Source of the DNA: Lachnoanaerobaculum sanguinis
GTDB taxonomy: Bacteria > Bacillota > Clostridia > Lachnospirales > Lachnospiraceae
Length of the DNA: 64,000 bases
Direction of reading: 5' to 3'
Assembly (NCBI RefSeq): GCF_033242365.1
Contig: NZ_BTHK01000001.1
Coordinates: 1 to 64,000, forward strand
The notes beneath the pieces are model-generated. The model had not been told where the DNA came from. It did not search any database and was given only the letters and a program-made list of their open reading frames with translations. Both the position numbers and the translations under genes were made by a program. This document shows, in pieces, positions 1 to 9,887 of the stretch. Each line of letters opens with the position of its first letter. The stretch's first letter is position 1.

Positions 1-147
1 ACATAAAATACTAGAAAATACTATATAATAAAACGAATATTTTGACAAAAATTTCAACTGAAGAATGTAGGTTATATGCGGGTTGTAGGACTTTTTTAAT
101 GATTATTTAGGTGAACAAACTGTCAAAGACCCGAAAATAGACTTTTA

Positions 148-171
148 CCGGCACGTAAGTGTCGGTTTTTT
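148..171 (+). terminator. Rho-independent terminator of an upstream gene
   Basis: A 7-bp stem (CCGGCAC at 148-154, GTGTCGG at 159-165, one G-U pair) with a GTAA loop is followed by six T residues. It ends transcription from a gene lying left of the window and separates it from the rel operon. Nothing coding is seen in positions 1-147. Confidence 0.85.
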
Positions 172-182
172 CTTAGGTTTTC

Positions 183-211
183 TTGCTTTTTTTACATTAA
201 ATTCGTATAAT
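183..211 (+). promoter_or_regulatory. Sigma-A promoter of the rel operon
   Basis: TTGCTT (183-188) and a perfect TATAAT (206-211) are separated by 17 bp. Transcription should start near 218, about 60 nt before the rel start codon. It is the only strong promoter seen before the FNT gene at 17.9 kb, so it may drive a very long operon; weaker internal promoters are not excluded. Confidence 0.75.
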
Positions 212-278
212 AAAAGCTTAGACATATATAACCCAAACTATAGCTTTGTAATATTTTAGCCTGAGAATGAGGAATTTA

Positions 279-2564
279 ATGAAAGAGGATAAGTTGAACT
301 TTCTGGATGAAAATATAGAAACACCAATTGATAAACCGGCAGATTTTACTTCGCCGGAAAGCTTGTATAAAAAACTTGTTGATATCATATTACATTATCA
401 TCCTTCAGATGATATCACGATGATATCAAAAGCCTATGAACTGGCAAAAAAAGCACATAATGATCAAAAAAGAAAATCGGGTGAACCATATATCATTCAC
501 CCTATTTGTGTTGCAATTATTCTTGCCGAGCTTGAACTTGATAAGGAGACAATAGCCGCAGGTCTCTTACATGATGTAATAGAAGATACGGCTATATCAT
601 TTGAAGAGCTCTCAGATATATTCGGTGTGGATGTAGCAAATCTTGTAGACGGTGTTACAAAGCTTACACAGCTTTCATTAAAGAATGATAAAATAGAGAT
701 GCAGGCTGAAAACTTAAGAAAGATGTTTTTGGCAATGGCAAAGGATATAAGGGTTATTCTTATAAAGCTTGCTGACAGACTTCACAATATGCGTACACTG
801 CAATATATGAAGCCTGAGAAGCAAAAAGAAAAGGCAAGGGAGACTATGGATATATATTCTCCTATTGCACAAAGACTTGGTATTTCAAAAATAAAGGTGG
901 AGCTTGATGATCTGTCATTAAAGTATCTGCATCCTGATGTTTACTATGATCTGTCTGAAAAACTGGCATTCAGGAAAGAGCAGAGACAACAATTTGTCGA
1001 TGAGATAATAAAGAAGTTCAATGAGCATTTATCGGATACAGGAATGAAATATCAGATAAGCGGAAGAGTTAAGCATTTATTCTCCATATATAAAAAGATG
1101 GTAAATCAAAATAAGACTCTGGATCAGATCTATGATGTGTTTGCCATCCGTATAATCGTTGAAGATGTTGCAGCGTGTTATCTTGCTCTCGGTACGGCAC
1201 ATGAAATATATAAACCGATACCGGGAAGATTTAAAGACTATATTGCAATGCCGAAACCGAACATGTATCAGTCACTTCATACCACACTTATCTCAGATAC
1301 GGGACAGCCGTTTGAGGTACAGATAAGAACTTTTGAGATGCATAAAACTGCAGAGTTCGGTATTGCCGCTCACTGGAAATATAAAGAGAGCGGAAGCGGT
1401 ACATCTGCACAGGGTTCAGAGGATGCCAAGATGAACTGGCTCAGACAAATACTTGAGTGGCAAAAGGACACCTCTGACAATGCGGAATTTTTAAAGGTTA
1501 TAAAGAGTGACTTGGATCTTTTCTCAGACAGTGTATATTGCTTTACGCCTAATGGTGATGTGAAGAACCTGCCTGCAGGATCAAACCCTATAGATTTTGC
1601 CTATTCGATACATTCAGCTGTCGGGAATAAGATGGTCGGTGCAAGAGTTAATGGTCGCCTTGTAAATATCGACTATGAATTGAAGAGCGGCGACAGAGTC
1701 GAAATCATAACCTCTCAAAATTCAAAGGGACCAAGTAGAGACTGGCTAAATATAGTCAAGTCAAATCAGGCTAAGTCAAAGATACAACAATGGTTTAAGA
1801 CTGAGCTTAAAGAAGACAATATACTAAGAGGAAAAGATCTCTTAGAAAGATATTGCAAGGCTAAGGGTATAAACTGGAATGAGATAAACAAGCCTCAATT
1901 CCAGGAGAAAGTTATGAAGCGCTATGCCATCAAGGACTGGGATTCAATTCTTGCATCTTTAGGTCATGGTGGTTTAAAAGAAGGTCAGGTCATCAATAAG
2001 ATGATTGAAGAACAAAAGAAGGTTGCAAAGAAAGAAATTTCCGAGTCGGCTCTTTTGGAAAGTCTTAGTGATAATAACAATACGGCAATACATAAGAAAT
2101 CTAAAAACGGTATTACCGTAAAGGGAATAGAGGATATAGCTGTCAGATTTTCAAAATGTTGCAATCCTGTTCCGGGTGATGAGATAGTTGGTTTTATTAC
2201 AAGGGGAAGAGGAGTTTCAATACACAGAACAGACTGTATAAATGTGATGAATCTTCCTTCGGATGACAGAACAAGACTTATACCTGCCGAGTGGCAGGAG
2301 TTTGAAGATGCCAAACTTGAAGAGAAGTATCAAACAGAATTGCAGATATTTGCGCACAATCGTCAGGGACTTATATTCGACCTTATAAGAATTTACAGTG
2401 AAAACAACATCACTATCAACAATATGAATGCCCGCACAAACAAGCAGGATATTTCAACCATAAATCTTGTGTTTGATATAAAGGGAAGAGAAGAGTTAAA
2501 CTCTTTGATCGGTAAGCTCAGACAGATTACCGGAGTAATAGATATTGAAAGGGCTACAGGCTGA
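279..2564 (+). CDS. rel: Bifunctional (p)ppGpp synthetase/hydrolase (RSH)
   Basis: Makes (p)ppGpp from ATP and GTP/GDP and hydrolyses it during the stringent response; cytosolic and ribosome-associated. The order is that of a long RSH protein: an HD hydrolase domain with the HD pair in LLHDVIEDT near residue 98, a RelA/SpoT synthetase domain (GRFKDY and YQSLHTT near 330-350), a TGS domain near 390-450, a conserved-cysteine region (FSKCCNPVPGD) and a C-terminal ACT domain. Length of about 761 residues is normal. The ATG at 279 has GAGG six bases upstream; an in-frame ATG at 267 has a poor ribosome site. The intact HD pair suggests hydrolase activity is retained. The stop overlaps the next start by one base. 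Confidence 0.96.
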   Translation: MKEDKLNFLDENIETPIDKPADFTSPESLYKKLVDIILHYHPSDDITMISKAYELAKKAHNDQKRKSGEPYIIHPICVAIILAELELDKETIAAGLLHDVIEDTAISFEELSDIFGVDVANLVDGVTKLTQLSLKNDKIEMQAENLRKMFLAMAKDIRVILIKLADRLHNMRTLQYMKPEKQKEKARETMDIYSPIAQRLGISKIKVELDDLSLKYLHPDVYYDLSEKLAFRKEQRQQFVDEIIKKFNEHLSDTGMKYQISGRVKHLFSIYKKMVNQNKTLDQIYDVFAIRIIVEDVAACYLALGTAHEIYKPIPGRFKDYIAMPKPNMYQSLHTTLISDTGQPFEVQIRTFEMHKTAEFGIAAHWKYKESGSGTSAQGSEDAKMNWLRQILEWQKDTSDNAEFLKVIKSDLDLFSDSVYCFTPNGDVKNLPAGSNPIDFAYSIHSAVGNKMVGARVNGRLVNIDYELKSGDRVEIITSQNSKGPSRDWLNIVKSNQAKSKIQQWFKTELKEDNILRGKDLLERYCKAKGINWNEINKPQFQEKVMKRYAIKDWDSILASLGHGGLKEGQVINKMIEEQKKVAKKEISESALLESLSDNNNTAIHKKSKNGITVKGIEDIAVRFSKCCNPVPGDEIVGFITRGRGVSIHRTDCINVMNLPSDDRTRLIPAEWQEFEDAKLEEKYQTELQIFAHNRQGLIFDLIRIYSENNITINNMNARTNKQDISTINLVFDIKGREELNSLIGKLRQITGVIDIERATG

Positions 2565-3226
2565 TGAATAAATTAGGAATATATGTACTTACACTCGGTC
2601 CGGTACAGACCAACGTGTATGTTGCATACAACAAAGAAACTTTAGAATGTTTGATAGTGGATCCTTCTGCCCAGGCGCAGTCTATTATCAAAGTTATAGA
2701 AGAGAATAAGTTAAAACCAAGTGCAATACTTCTTACACATGGACATTTTGACCATATAATGGCGGTAAATGATTTGGTGGAAAAATATAAAATAAAAGTA
2801 TACATATCAAAAAATGATGAGGAAATGCTTGGAGACAGTTATAAATCCGGTGGAAAGTCATTTATCGGACATGGATATGTTACAAAGGCTGATTTCTTGT
2901 TGAATGACGGTGATGTTATCCGCTTACTGGATGAAGATATAAAATTTATCGCTACACCGGGACATACAAAGGGATCGGGTTGCTATTATATAGAGTCTGA
3001 AAAGATTTTATTCTCAGGTGATACTGTTTTTAGAGAGGACTGCGGAAGAACGGATCTTTACGGAGGAGATAATCCTACTATAATAAGATCGATATATGAT
3101 AAGGTCCTTACTTTGCCTGAAGATGTAAACATATTACCCGGGCATATGGATATGACTACGGTAGGACATGAAAAAAAATTCAATCCTGTTGCAATTTATG
3201 TAGAAAAGCATGGGATAGATAGATGA
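2564..3226 (+). CDS. Metallo-beta-lactamase-fold hydrolase (glyoxalase II-like)
   Basis: A 220-residue MBL-fold hydrolase of the small glyoxalase II-like group. The metal motif THGHFDH has His59, His61, Asp63 and His64; further ligands are in TPGHTKGS, FSGDT and the late LPGH. The dinuclear zinc site looks complete. This group commonly sits after rel in Clostridia. The substrate is uncertain; thioester hydrolysis of the glyoxalase II kind is a family-based guess. It is translationally coupled to both neighbours (TGATG junction upstream, ATGA downstream). Confidence 0.88.
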   Translation: MNKLGIYVLTLGPVQTNVYVAYNKETLECLIVDPSAQAQSIIKVIEENKLKPSAILLTHGHFDHIMAVNDLVEKYKIKVYISKNDEEMLGDSYKSGGKSFIGHGYVTKADFLLNDGDVIRLLDEDIKFIATPGHTKGSGCYYIESEKILFSGDTVFREDCGRTDLYGGDNPTIIRSIYDKVLTLPEDVNILPGHMDMTTVGHEKKFNPVAIYVEKHGIDR

Positions 3227-4647
3227 TTTCATTACTATTGGAAGATATGACCTTCGAGCAGGATATCAGAGAGCTTTTGATGGCTTTTTATCCGGAGGAA
3301 AAATATATTTACACAGATGAAGATGTATTTATTTCACTGCTTTTATCAAAGGACAATACTGATTATCATATTAAAATCAAAAGTGAAGACAATGTATTGG
3401 AGTTTAGTTCACCGCTTAGAGATACAAAATTTGACACCAAAAATGATTTAAAAAGAAATATTTACATAAATCTTTTAAAGCTTGGCAACAAGGAACTTCC
3501 TTGGGGAACTCTAACCGGAATAAGACCCACAAAGATAGTAATGGAAATGCTTGAAAACGGTATGTCTTTAGAAGATATAAAAAAACATTTAAAAGAAGTC
3601 TATCTTGTAAGCGATAAAAGAATTAAGCTTTGTACCGATACGGCAAAAAATGAATTCAATATATTAAAGAAAATTGATTATAAGAACGGCTACAGTCTTT
3701 ATATAGGCATACCGTTTTGCCCTACGAGATGTTTATACTGTTCTTTTACATCTTATTCTATTGCACAGTGGAAGAAAGATACCGATACCTATGTAGAAGC
3801 ACTTTGCAAAGAGCTTTTAGCAGTATCAAAGATGTATGAAGGAAAAAAGCTTCAAACTGTTTATATGGGTGGCGGAACACCTACTTCACTTGAAGGATAT
3901 CAATTATCAAAGATTTTAAATGTTGTAAAGACAAATTTTGATCTTTCAAATCTTTTCGAGTTGACAGTTGAAGCCGGTAGGCCTGACAGTATAACAAAAG
4001 AAAAGCTTGAGGCATTAAAGGACGTGGGAGTTGACAGAATATCAATAAATCCACAGACAATGCAGCAAAAGACTCTGGATCTGATAGGAAGACATCATAG
4101 TATTGAAGATATATATGAAAGCTATAATCTTGCAAGAGATGTAGGATTTGAAAATATAAATATGGACTTTATAATCGGACTAAACGGTGAAACTTTGGAG
4201 GATGTAATAGACAGCTTCACAAAGGTGAGAACCTTTGCTCCTGAATCTGTTACCATACATTCTCTTGCACTAAAGAGAGCTGCCAGGTTAAATACAGAAA
4301 ATAAAAGAGAGATTATGGACAATGATCTGATTTTATCAATGATAAATACAGCTACCGATACCTGTGCCGATTTGGGGTTGGAGCCGTATTACTTGTACAG
4401 GCAAAAAAACATGGCGGGCAATCTTGAAAATATAGGATTTTCAAAACCGGGTAAAGAATGTCTGTACAATATATTGATTATGGAAGAAAAACAGACTATC
4501 ATAGCTTGTGGAGCAGGTACATCAAGTAAAATAGTATTCGGAGACGGCAGAATTGAGAGAATTGAAAATGTCAAGGATCCGAAACTTTATATAGAAAGGC
4601 TTGATGAAATGATAATGAGAAAGGAAAGTATGCATGGCATTGATTAA
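3223..4647 (+). CDS. hemZ: Coproporphyrinogen III dehydrogenase HemZ-like radical SAM protein
   Basis: Radical-SAM enzyme of the oxygen-independent coproporphyrinogen oxidase family, HemZ branch. The 4Fe-4S motif is C166-x3-C170-x2-C173 in PFCPTRCLYCSF, and the SAM-binding glycines follow in YMGGGTPTSL. The N-terminal extension of about 155 residues before the radical-SAM core is the HemZ pattern (474 residues in all). In HemN-type enzymes the reaction is oxidative decarboxylation of coproporphyrinogen III; many HemZ-like proteins are untested and could instead be heme chaperones of the HemW type. The start overlaps the MBL gene (ATGA), and the 3' end overlaps hisS by 14 bases. Confidence 0.85.
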   Translation: MISLLLEDMTFEQDIRELLMAFYPEEKYIYTDEDVFISLLLSKDNTDYHIKIKSEDNVLEFSSPLRDTKFDTKNDLKRNIYINLLKLGNKELPWGTLTGIRPTKIVMEMLENGMSLEDIKKHLKEVYLVSDKRIKLCTDTAKNEFNILKKIDYKNGYSLYIGIPFCPTRCLYCSFTSYSIAQWKKDTDTYVEALCKELLAVSKMYEGKKLQTVYMGGGTPTSLEGYQLSKILNVVKTNFDLSNLFELTVEAGRPDSITKEKLEALKDVGVDRISINPQTMQQKTLDLIGRHHSIEDIYESYNLARDVGFENINMDFIIGLNGETLEDVIDSFTKVRTFAPESVTIHSLALKRAARLNTENKREIMDNDLILSMINTATDTCADLGLEPYYLYRQKNMAGNLENIGFSKPGKECLYNILIMEEKQTIIACGAGTSSKIVFGDGRIERIENVKDPKLYIERLDEMIMRKESMHGID

Positions 4648-5893
4648 AAAAGGTGTCACAGGAATGAAGGATATTCTCCCTGAGGAAATGGTTATCAGGG
4701 ATTATTTGATAAATATAATAAAAAAGACTTATGGAAGTTTCGGCTTTACCTCAATAGAGACTCCTGCAATGGAGCATATTGAAAATCTTTTAAGTAAACA
4801 GGGTGGTGACAATGAAAAGCTTATTTTTAAGGTTTTAAAAAGAGGTGAGAAATTAAAGCTTGATGATGTTAAAGATGAGAATGACTTGGTAGATGCAGGA
4901 CTTAGATATGATCTTACATTACCGCTTGCAAGATACTATTCAAATAATCAGGCAAATCTTCCAAATCCGTTTAAGGCATTGCAGATAGGCAATGTATATA
5001 GAGCCGACAGACCTCAAAAAGGTAGATTCAGACAGTTTACACAATGTGATATAGATATCCTCGGTGAGGCTTCAAATCTTGCAGAAATAGAGCTTATCCT
5101 TGCCACAACAAAAGCACTTAGTGAGATTGCAAAGGGAAAGAAGTTCACTGTAAGAATCAATGACAGAAGAATTCTTCTGGCAATGGCACTTTTTGCAGGC
5201 TATTCTGAGGACAATATAAGTAATGTATTTATTATCCTTGATAAGATGGACAAAATAGGACTTGATGGAGTCAAGAAAGAATTGACAGAGCTTGACGGAG
5301 CAGATAAATGTGAGAAGTATCTGAATCTTTTTGACGGATTATCCGGTGATACAAAGGCTCTTTTATCTTTAAAGGAAAGTTTGTCCTGTTTTATTGAAGA
5401 AGGTGTACTTGACAGTTTATCTGAGATAATGAATACAGTACTTGATGTAAAGGAAAATGATTTTTCACTGGAGTTTGATCCTACTTTGGTTCGCGGTATG
5501 GGATACTATACAGGAACCATATTTGAAGTAAGTATGGAGGGATTCTCAGGTTCGGTAGCAGGTGGCGGAAGATATGACAAGATGATAGGAAAATTTACAG
5601 GAAGTGATACACCTGCCTGCGGATTTTCTATCGGTTTTGAAAGAATTATCACAATACTTATGGACTCGGGATTTAAGATACCTGATGAGAGCAAAAAAAT
5701 AGCATTCCTTTATGAAAAGAATATTGATACAAGTGTACTAACATCTATATTAAAGGAGGCATCAGCCCTCAGAGAAGCAGGAAATATTGTCTTGGTTTCA
5801 AAGATGAATAAGAATAAGAAGTTCCAAAAAGAGGGACTTGAAAAACAAGGATATGTAGAATTTAAAGAATTTTATAGAGAAGCTTTAAAATAG
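4634..5893 (+). CDS. hisS: Histidyl-tRNA synthetase
   Basis: Class II aminoacyl-tRNA synthetase that charges tRNA-His. Motif 1 is in the N-terminal region after KGVTGMKDILPEE; motif 2 is GNVYRADRPQKGRFRQF; the histidine-specific loops are LVRGMGYYTG and AGGGRYD; motif 3 is ACGFSIGFERI. The anticodon-binding domain follows from about residue 330. At 419 residues it is of normal length. The start overlaps hemZ, with AAGGA eight bases upstream. hisS and aspS side by side after rel is a common clostridial order. Confidence 0.97.
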   Translation: MALIKKGVTGMKDILPEEMVIRDYLINIIKKTYGSFGFTSIETPAMEHIENLLSKQGGDNEKLIFKVLKRGEKLKLDDVKDENDLVDAGLRYDLTLPLARYYSNNQANLPNPFKALQIGNVYRADRPQKGRFRQFTQCDIDILGEASNLAEIELILATTKALSEIAKGKKFTVRINDRRILLAMALFAGYSEDNISNVFIILDKMDKIGLDGVKKELTELDGADKCEKYLNLFDGLSGDTKALLSLKESLSCFIEEGVLDSLSEIMNTVLDVKENDFSLEFDPTLVRGMGYYTGTIFEVSMEGFSGSVAGGGRYDKMIGKFTGSDTPACGFSIGFERIITILMDSGFKIPDESKKIAFLYEKNIDTSVLTSILKEASALREAGNIVLVSKMNKNKKFQKEGLEKQGYVEFKEFYREALK

Positions 5894-5907
5894 TGAGGAG
5901 ATAAAAA

Positions 5908-7695
5908 ATGGCAGAATCAATGCTCGGCTTAAAGAGAAGTCACAGATGTGCAGAGGTGGTTAACGCACCTATTGATAGTGAAGTTACAGTAATGGGTTGG
6001 GTTCAAAAGAACCGTAACAAAGGTGGAATTATTTTTTGTGATTTAAGAGATCGTTCAGGTATCTTACAGATTATTTTTGAAGAAGATGAGTGCGGCAGCG
6101 AAGTATTTAACAAGGCAATGAAGCTTAAGCAGGAGTTTTGTATTGCTGTAACCGGAATTCTCAAGAAAAGAAGCGGTGCTTTTAACGAATCACTTGAGAC
6201 AGGAGAGCTTGAGGTAAGAGCAACAGGGCTTAGAATACTTTCAGAGTCTGAGACACCTCCATTCCATATAGAGGAAGATTCAAAAACAAAGGAAGAACTT
6301 AGATTAAAGTACAGATTCCTTGATCTTAGAAGACCTGATCTTCAAAGAAATCTTATGATAAGAAGTAAGGTGGCTACAACCACAAGAAACTTCCTTGCAG
6401 AAAACGGATTTTTAGAGATTGAAACACCTACATTGATAAAGAGTTCACCTGAGGGAGCTAGAGACTATCTTGTGCCAAGCCGTGTATATCCGGGAAGCTT
6501 CTATGCACTTCCACAGTCACCTCAGCTTTTTAAGCAGCTTTTAATGGTATCCGGATATGACAGATATTTCCAGCTTGCAAGATGCTACAGAGATGAGGAT
6601 CTAAGAGCAGATCGTCAGCCTGAGTTTACTCAGATAGATATGGAGCTTTCATTTGTTGATGTGGATGATGTTTTGGATGTAAATGAGAGACTTTTACAGA
6701 GACTTTTCAAGGATGTACTTAATGTTGATGTTAAGCTTCCTATACAGAGAATGACATGGCAGGAGGCTATGGACAGATTTGGTTCAGATAAGCCTGACCT
6801 TAGATTCGGTATGGAATTAAAGGATGTTTCAAGTGTTGTTGCAAACTCTGAATTTGTAGTATTTAAGAATGCATTGGCAGCCGGCGGCAGTGTAAGGGGT
6901 ATTAATGCTACAGGACAGTCAGGTATGCCTAGAAAGAAAATAGATGCCCTTGTAGAGTTTGTTAAGAGCTACAGAGCTAAGGGACTTGCATATATGGCTA
7001 TTGAAGCTGACGGAAATATCAAGTCTTCTTTTGCAAAATTTATGACTGAGGCTGAGATAGAAGGTCTTAAGCAGGCTATGGATGCCAAACCGGGTGATAT
7101 GCTCTTCTTTGCTGCAGACAGCAATAAGGTTGTTTGGGATACTCTGGGTGCTCTTAGAGTTGAACTTGCAAGTCAGCTCGGTCTTTTAAAGAAAGATGAT
7201 TACAGATTCCTTTGGGTTACAGAATTCCCACTTCTTGAGTGGTCAGAGGAAGAAAACAGATTTAAAGCAATGCACCATCCGTTTACCGCACCTATGGATG
7301 AGGACTGGCAGTACATTGACTCGGATCCGGGTAGAGTAAGAGCAAAGGCATATGATATCGTACTTAACGGAACTGAAATAGGTGGAGGTTCAGTAAGAAT
7401 CCACCAAGGTGATGTTCAGGCAAAGATGTTTGATGTACTTGGACTGTCAAAAGAAGTTGCACAGGAGAGATTCGGTTATCTTCTTGATGCATTTAAGTAT
7501 GGTGTGCCGCCTCATGCAGGACTTGCATATGGTCTTGACAGAGTTGTAATGCTTATGGTTGAGGCTAACTCTATAAGAGATGTTATTGCATTCCCTAAGG
7601 TAAAGGATGCATCAGATCTTATGACAAATGCTCCTGACAGAGTAGATGATGCACAGCTTAAGGAACTTGGACTTATAATAAAGAGCGAACAGTAA
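5908..7695 (+). CDS. aspS: Aspartyl-tRNA synthetase
   Basis: Class II synthetase that charges tRNA-Asp. It has an N-terminal OB fold for the anticodon (VMGWVQKNRNKGGIIFCDLRD), the catalytic core with LARCYRDEDLRADRQPEF, a bacterial GAD insertion in the middle, and motif 3 in GLAYGLDRVVML. Length (595) is that of bacterial-type AspRS. Whether it is discriminating or also charges tRNA-Asn cannot be settled here. GAGGAG lies seven to eight bases before the ATG, and the gap to hisS is 14 bases, so the two are co-transcribed. Confidence 0.97.
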   Translation: MAESMLGLKRSHRCAEVVNAPIDSEVTVMGWVQKNRNKGGIIFCDLRDRSGILQIIFEEDECGSEVFNKAMKLKQEFCIAVTGILKKRSGAFNESLETGELEVRATGLRILSESETPPFHIEEDSKTKEELRLKYRFLDLRRPDLQRNLMIRSKVATTTRNFLAENGFLEIETPTLIKSSPEGARDYLVPSRVYPGSFYALPQSPQLFKQLLMVSGYDRYFQLARCYRDEDLRADRQPEFTQIDMELSFVDVDDVLDVNERLLQRLFKDVLNVDVKLPIQRMTWQEAMDRFGSDKPDLRFGMELKDVSSVVANSEFVVFKNALAAGGSVRGINATGQSGMPRKKIDALVEFVKSYRAKGLAYMAIEADGNIKSSFAKFMTEAEIEGLKQAMDAKPGDMLFFAADSNKVVWDTLGALRVELASQLGLLKKDDYRFLWVTEFPLLEWSEEENRFKAMHHPFTAPMDEDWQYIDSDPGRVRAKAYDIVLNGTEIGGGSVRIHQGDVQAKMFDVLGLSKEVAQERFGYLLDAFKYGVPPHAGLAYGLDRVVMLMVEANSIRDVIAFPKVKDASDLMTNAPDRVDDAQLKELGLIIKSEQ

Positions 7696-7725
7696 TCTAA
7701 ATATTTATGCTGTTGTGGGGATTAT

Positions 7726-8403
7726 ATGGAAGATGTAAAAATACTGGTGGTTGACGATGAAGCCAGAATGAGAAAACTTGTAAAAGACTTTCTTAGTATA
7801 AAGGGGTTTATAGTTTTGGAAGCCGAGGACGGTGAGGAAGCTCTCAAAATTTTTGATTCCAATAAGGATATAAAACTGATTCTTTTAGATGTAATGATGC
7901 CAAAACTGGACGGCTTTGAGACATTGGAAGTTATAAGACAGTATTCCAAAGTACCTGTTATGATGTTGACTGCAAGAAGTGAAGAAAGAGACGAGCTGAA
8001 AGGCTATAAACTTGGTGTTGATGAATATATCACCAAACCTTTCTCACCTAAAATACTTGTTGCCAGAGTTGAAGCGGTGCTTAGAAGAACAATGGGTGAA
8101 TCTGAAGAAAAACTTATTGCAGGAGCAATTGAGATAGATAAGGTTGCCCGCAGTGTTTTTATAGATGAAAAGCCAGTTGACTTAAGCTTCAAAGAATATG
8201 AACTTTTAACCTACTTTATTGAAAATAAAGGTATTGCATTATCCAGAGAAAAAATCCTTAATTCAGTATGGAATTACGATTATTTCGGAGATGCCAGAAC
8301 CATTGATACCCATGTAAAAAAACTTCGTGCCAAGATGGGTGATAGAGGTGACTATATAAAAACAGTATGGGGCATGGGCTATAAGTTTGAGATAACACCA
8401 TAA
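7726..8403 (+). CDS. OmpR/PhoB-family response regulator
   Basis: A 225-residue DNA-binding response regulator. The receiver has the acidic pair VVDDE, phospho-acceptor Asp55 in LLLDVMMP, a Thr in MLTARS and Lys in TKPF. The C-terminal winged helix shows the TIDTHVKKLRAKMG recognition region and the VWGMGYKFE wing. The likely partner is the sensor kinase at 11,714, separated from it by gltX and a helicase gene. Its targets are unknown. Confidence 0.93.
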   Translation: MEDVKILVVDDEARMRKLVKDFLSIKGFIVLEAEDGEEALKIFDSNKDIKLILLDVMMPKLDGFETLEVIRQYSKVPVMMLTARSEERDELKGYKLGVDEYITKPFSPKILVARVEAVLRRTMGESEEKLIAGAIEIDKVARSVFIDEKPVDLSFKEYELLTYFIENKGIALSREKILNSVWNYDYFGDARTIDTHVKKLRAKMGDRGDYIKTVWGMGYKFEITP

Positions 8404-8435
8404 ATAATAATTATATATATAGATAAGGAGCATTT

Positions 8436-9887
8436 ATGACAAAAATAAGGACAAGATATGCACCGAGTCCTACCGGAAGAATGCATGTTGGAAATCTTAG
8501 AACCGCATTGTATGCATATTTGATAGCAAAGCATGAGGGTGGAGATTTTCTGCTTAGAATAGAGGATACAGACCAGGAAAGATATGTGGAAGGTGCTACA
8601 GAGATAATCTATAGAACATTGGCAGAGACAGGACTTATACATGATGAGGGTCCTGACAAAGACGGCGGTTGCGGTCCATATGTACAAAGTGAGAGACAAA
8701 AACAGGGACTATACCTTGAGTATGCAAAAAAGCTTATAGAAAAGAAGCAGGCGTACTATTGTTTCTGTACTCCTGAAAGACTTAATTCTCTCAGATCAAA
8801 TGTGAACGGTGAGGAAATCATGAAATATGATAAGCACTGCCTTTCATTATCTGAAGAAGAAATAAAGAAAAATCTTGAAAGCGGTATACCATATGTTATC
8901 CGCCAAAATAATCCTACAACAGGTACAACATCTTTCCATGATGATATCTATGGAGATATCACAGTGGATAATTCAGAGCTTGATGATATGGTACTTATAA
9001 AGTCTGACGGTTATCCTACCTATAATTTTGCAAATGTTGTAGATGACCATCTTATGGGAATCACACATGTTGTCAGAGGAAATGAGTATCTTTCATCATC
9101 ACCTAAGTACAACAGATTATATGAAGCATTCGGATGGGAAGTGCCTACATATGTTCACTGTCCTTTGATAACAAATGAGGAGCATAAAAAACTTTCAAAA
9201 AGAAGCGGCCATTCTTCATTTGAGGACCTTATTGAACAGGGCTATGTATCTGAAGCTATAGTAAACTTTGTAGCCTTACTTGGATGGTCACCTGAAGATG
9301 ATAAGGAAATATTCTCATTAGATGAGCTTATAAAAGCATTTGATTATAAGCATATCTCTAAATCACCTGCAGTCTTTGATATGGTAAAGCTTTCATGGAT
9401 GAACGGCGAGTATTTAAAGAATATGAGTGAAGATGATTTCTTCAAACTGGCGGAACCATATATTAAAGAAGTTATAAAAAAGCCTCTTGATTTAAAGAAG
9501 ATCTCAAATATGGTAAAGACCAGAATAGAAGTATTGCCACAAATTGCTTCACATATTGATTTCTTTGAAGAGTTGCCTGAATATGATACTGAAATGTATA
9601 CACATAAAAAGATGAAAACCAACTCTGAGAATTCATTATCTCTTTTAAAAGAGGTATTACCGCTTCTTGAAAATACAGATGACTATACAAATGATAATTT
9701 GTTTGGTATCTTGCAGGAATTTGGTAAGGAGCATGAATATAAGACAGGATTTGTTATGTGGCCGATAAGAACAGCTCTTTCAGGAAAGCAGATGACTCCT
9801 GCAGGTGCTACAGAGATTATGGAAGTTCTCGGAAAAGATGAATCAATAAGAAGGATTAAGATTGGAATTGATAAATTACAGCAGTAA
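8436..9887 (+). CDS. gltX: Glutamyl-tRNA synthetase
   Basis: Class I synthetase that charges tRNA-Glu (possibly tRNA-Gln too). The HIGH-type motif is HVGN within APSPTGRMHVGNLRT at the N terminus, and the KMSKS-type loop is KLSKRSG near residue 255. The stem-contact and anticodon-binding regions follow; 483 residues is normal. AAGGAG precedes the ATG. Its 3' end overlaps the helicase gene by 26 bases in another frame. Confidence 0.96.
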   Translation: MTKIRTRYAPSPTGRMHVGNLRTALYAYLIAKHEGGDFLLRIEDTDQERYVEGATEIIYRTLAETGLIHDEGPDKDGGCGPYVQSERQKQGLYLEYAKKLIEKKQAYYCFCTPERLNSLRSNVNGEEIMKYDKHCLSLSEEEIKKNLESGIPYVIRQNNPTTGTTSFHDDIYGDITVDNSELDDMVLIKSDGYPTYNFANVVDDHLMGITHVVRGNEYLSSSPKYNRLYEAFGWEVPTYVHCPLITNEEHKKLSKRSGHSSFEDLIEQGYVSEAIVNFVALLGWSPEDDKEIFSLDELIKAFDYKHISKSPAVFDMVKLSWMNGEYLKNMSEDDFFKLAEPYIKEVIKKPLDLKKISNMVKTRIEVLPQIASHIDFFEELPEYDTEMYTHKKMKTNSENSLSLLKEVLPLLENTDDYTNDNLFGILQEFGKEHEYKTGFVMWPIRTALSGKQMTPAGATEIMEVLGKDESIRRIKIGIDKLQQ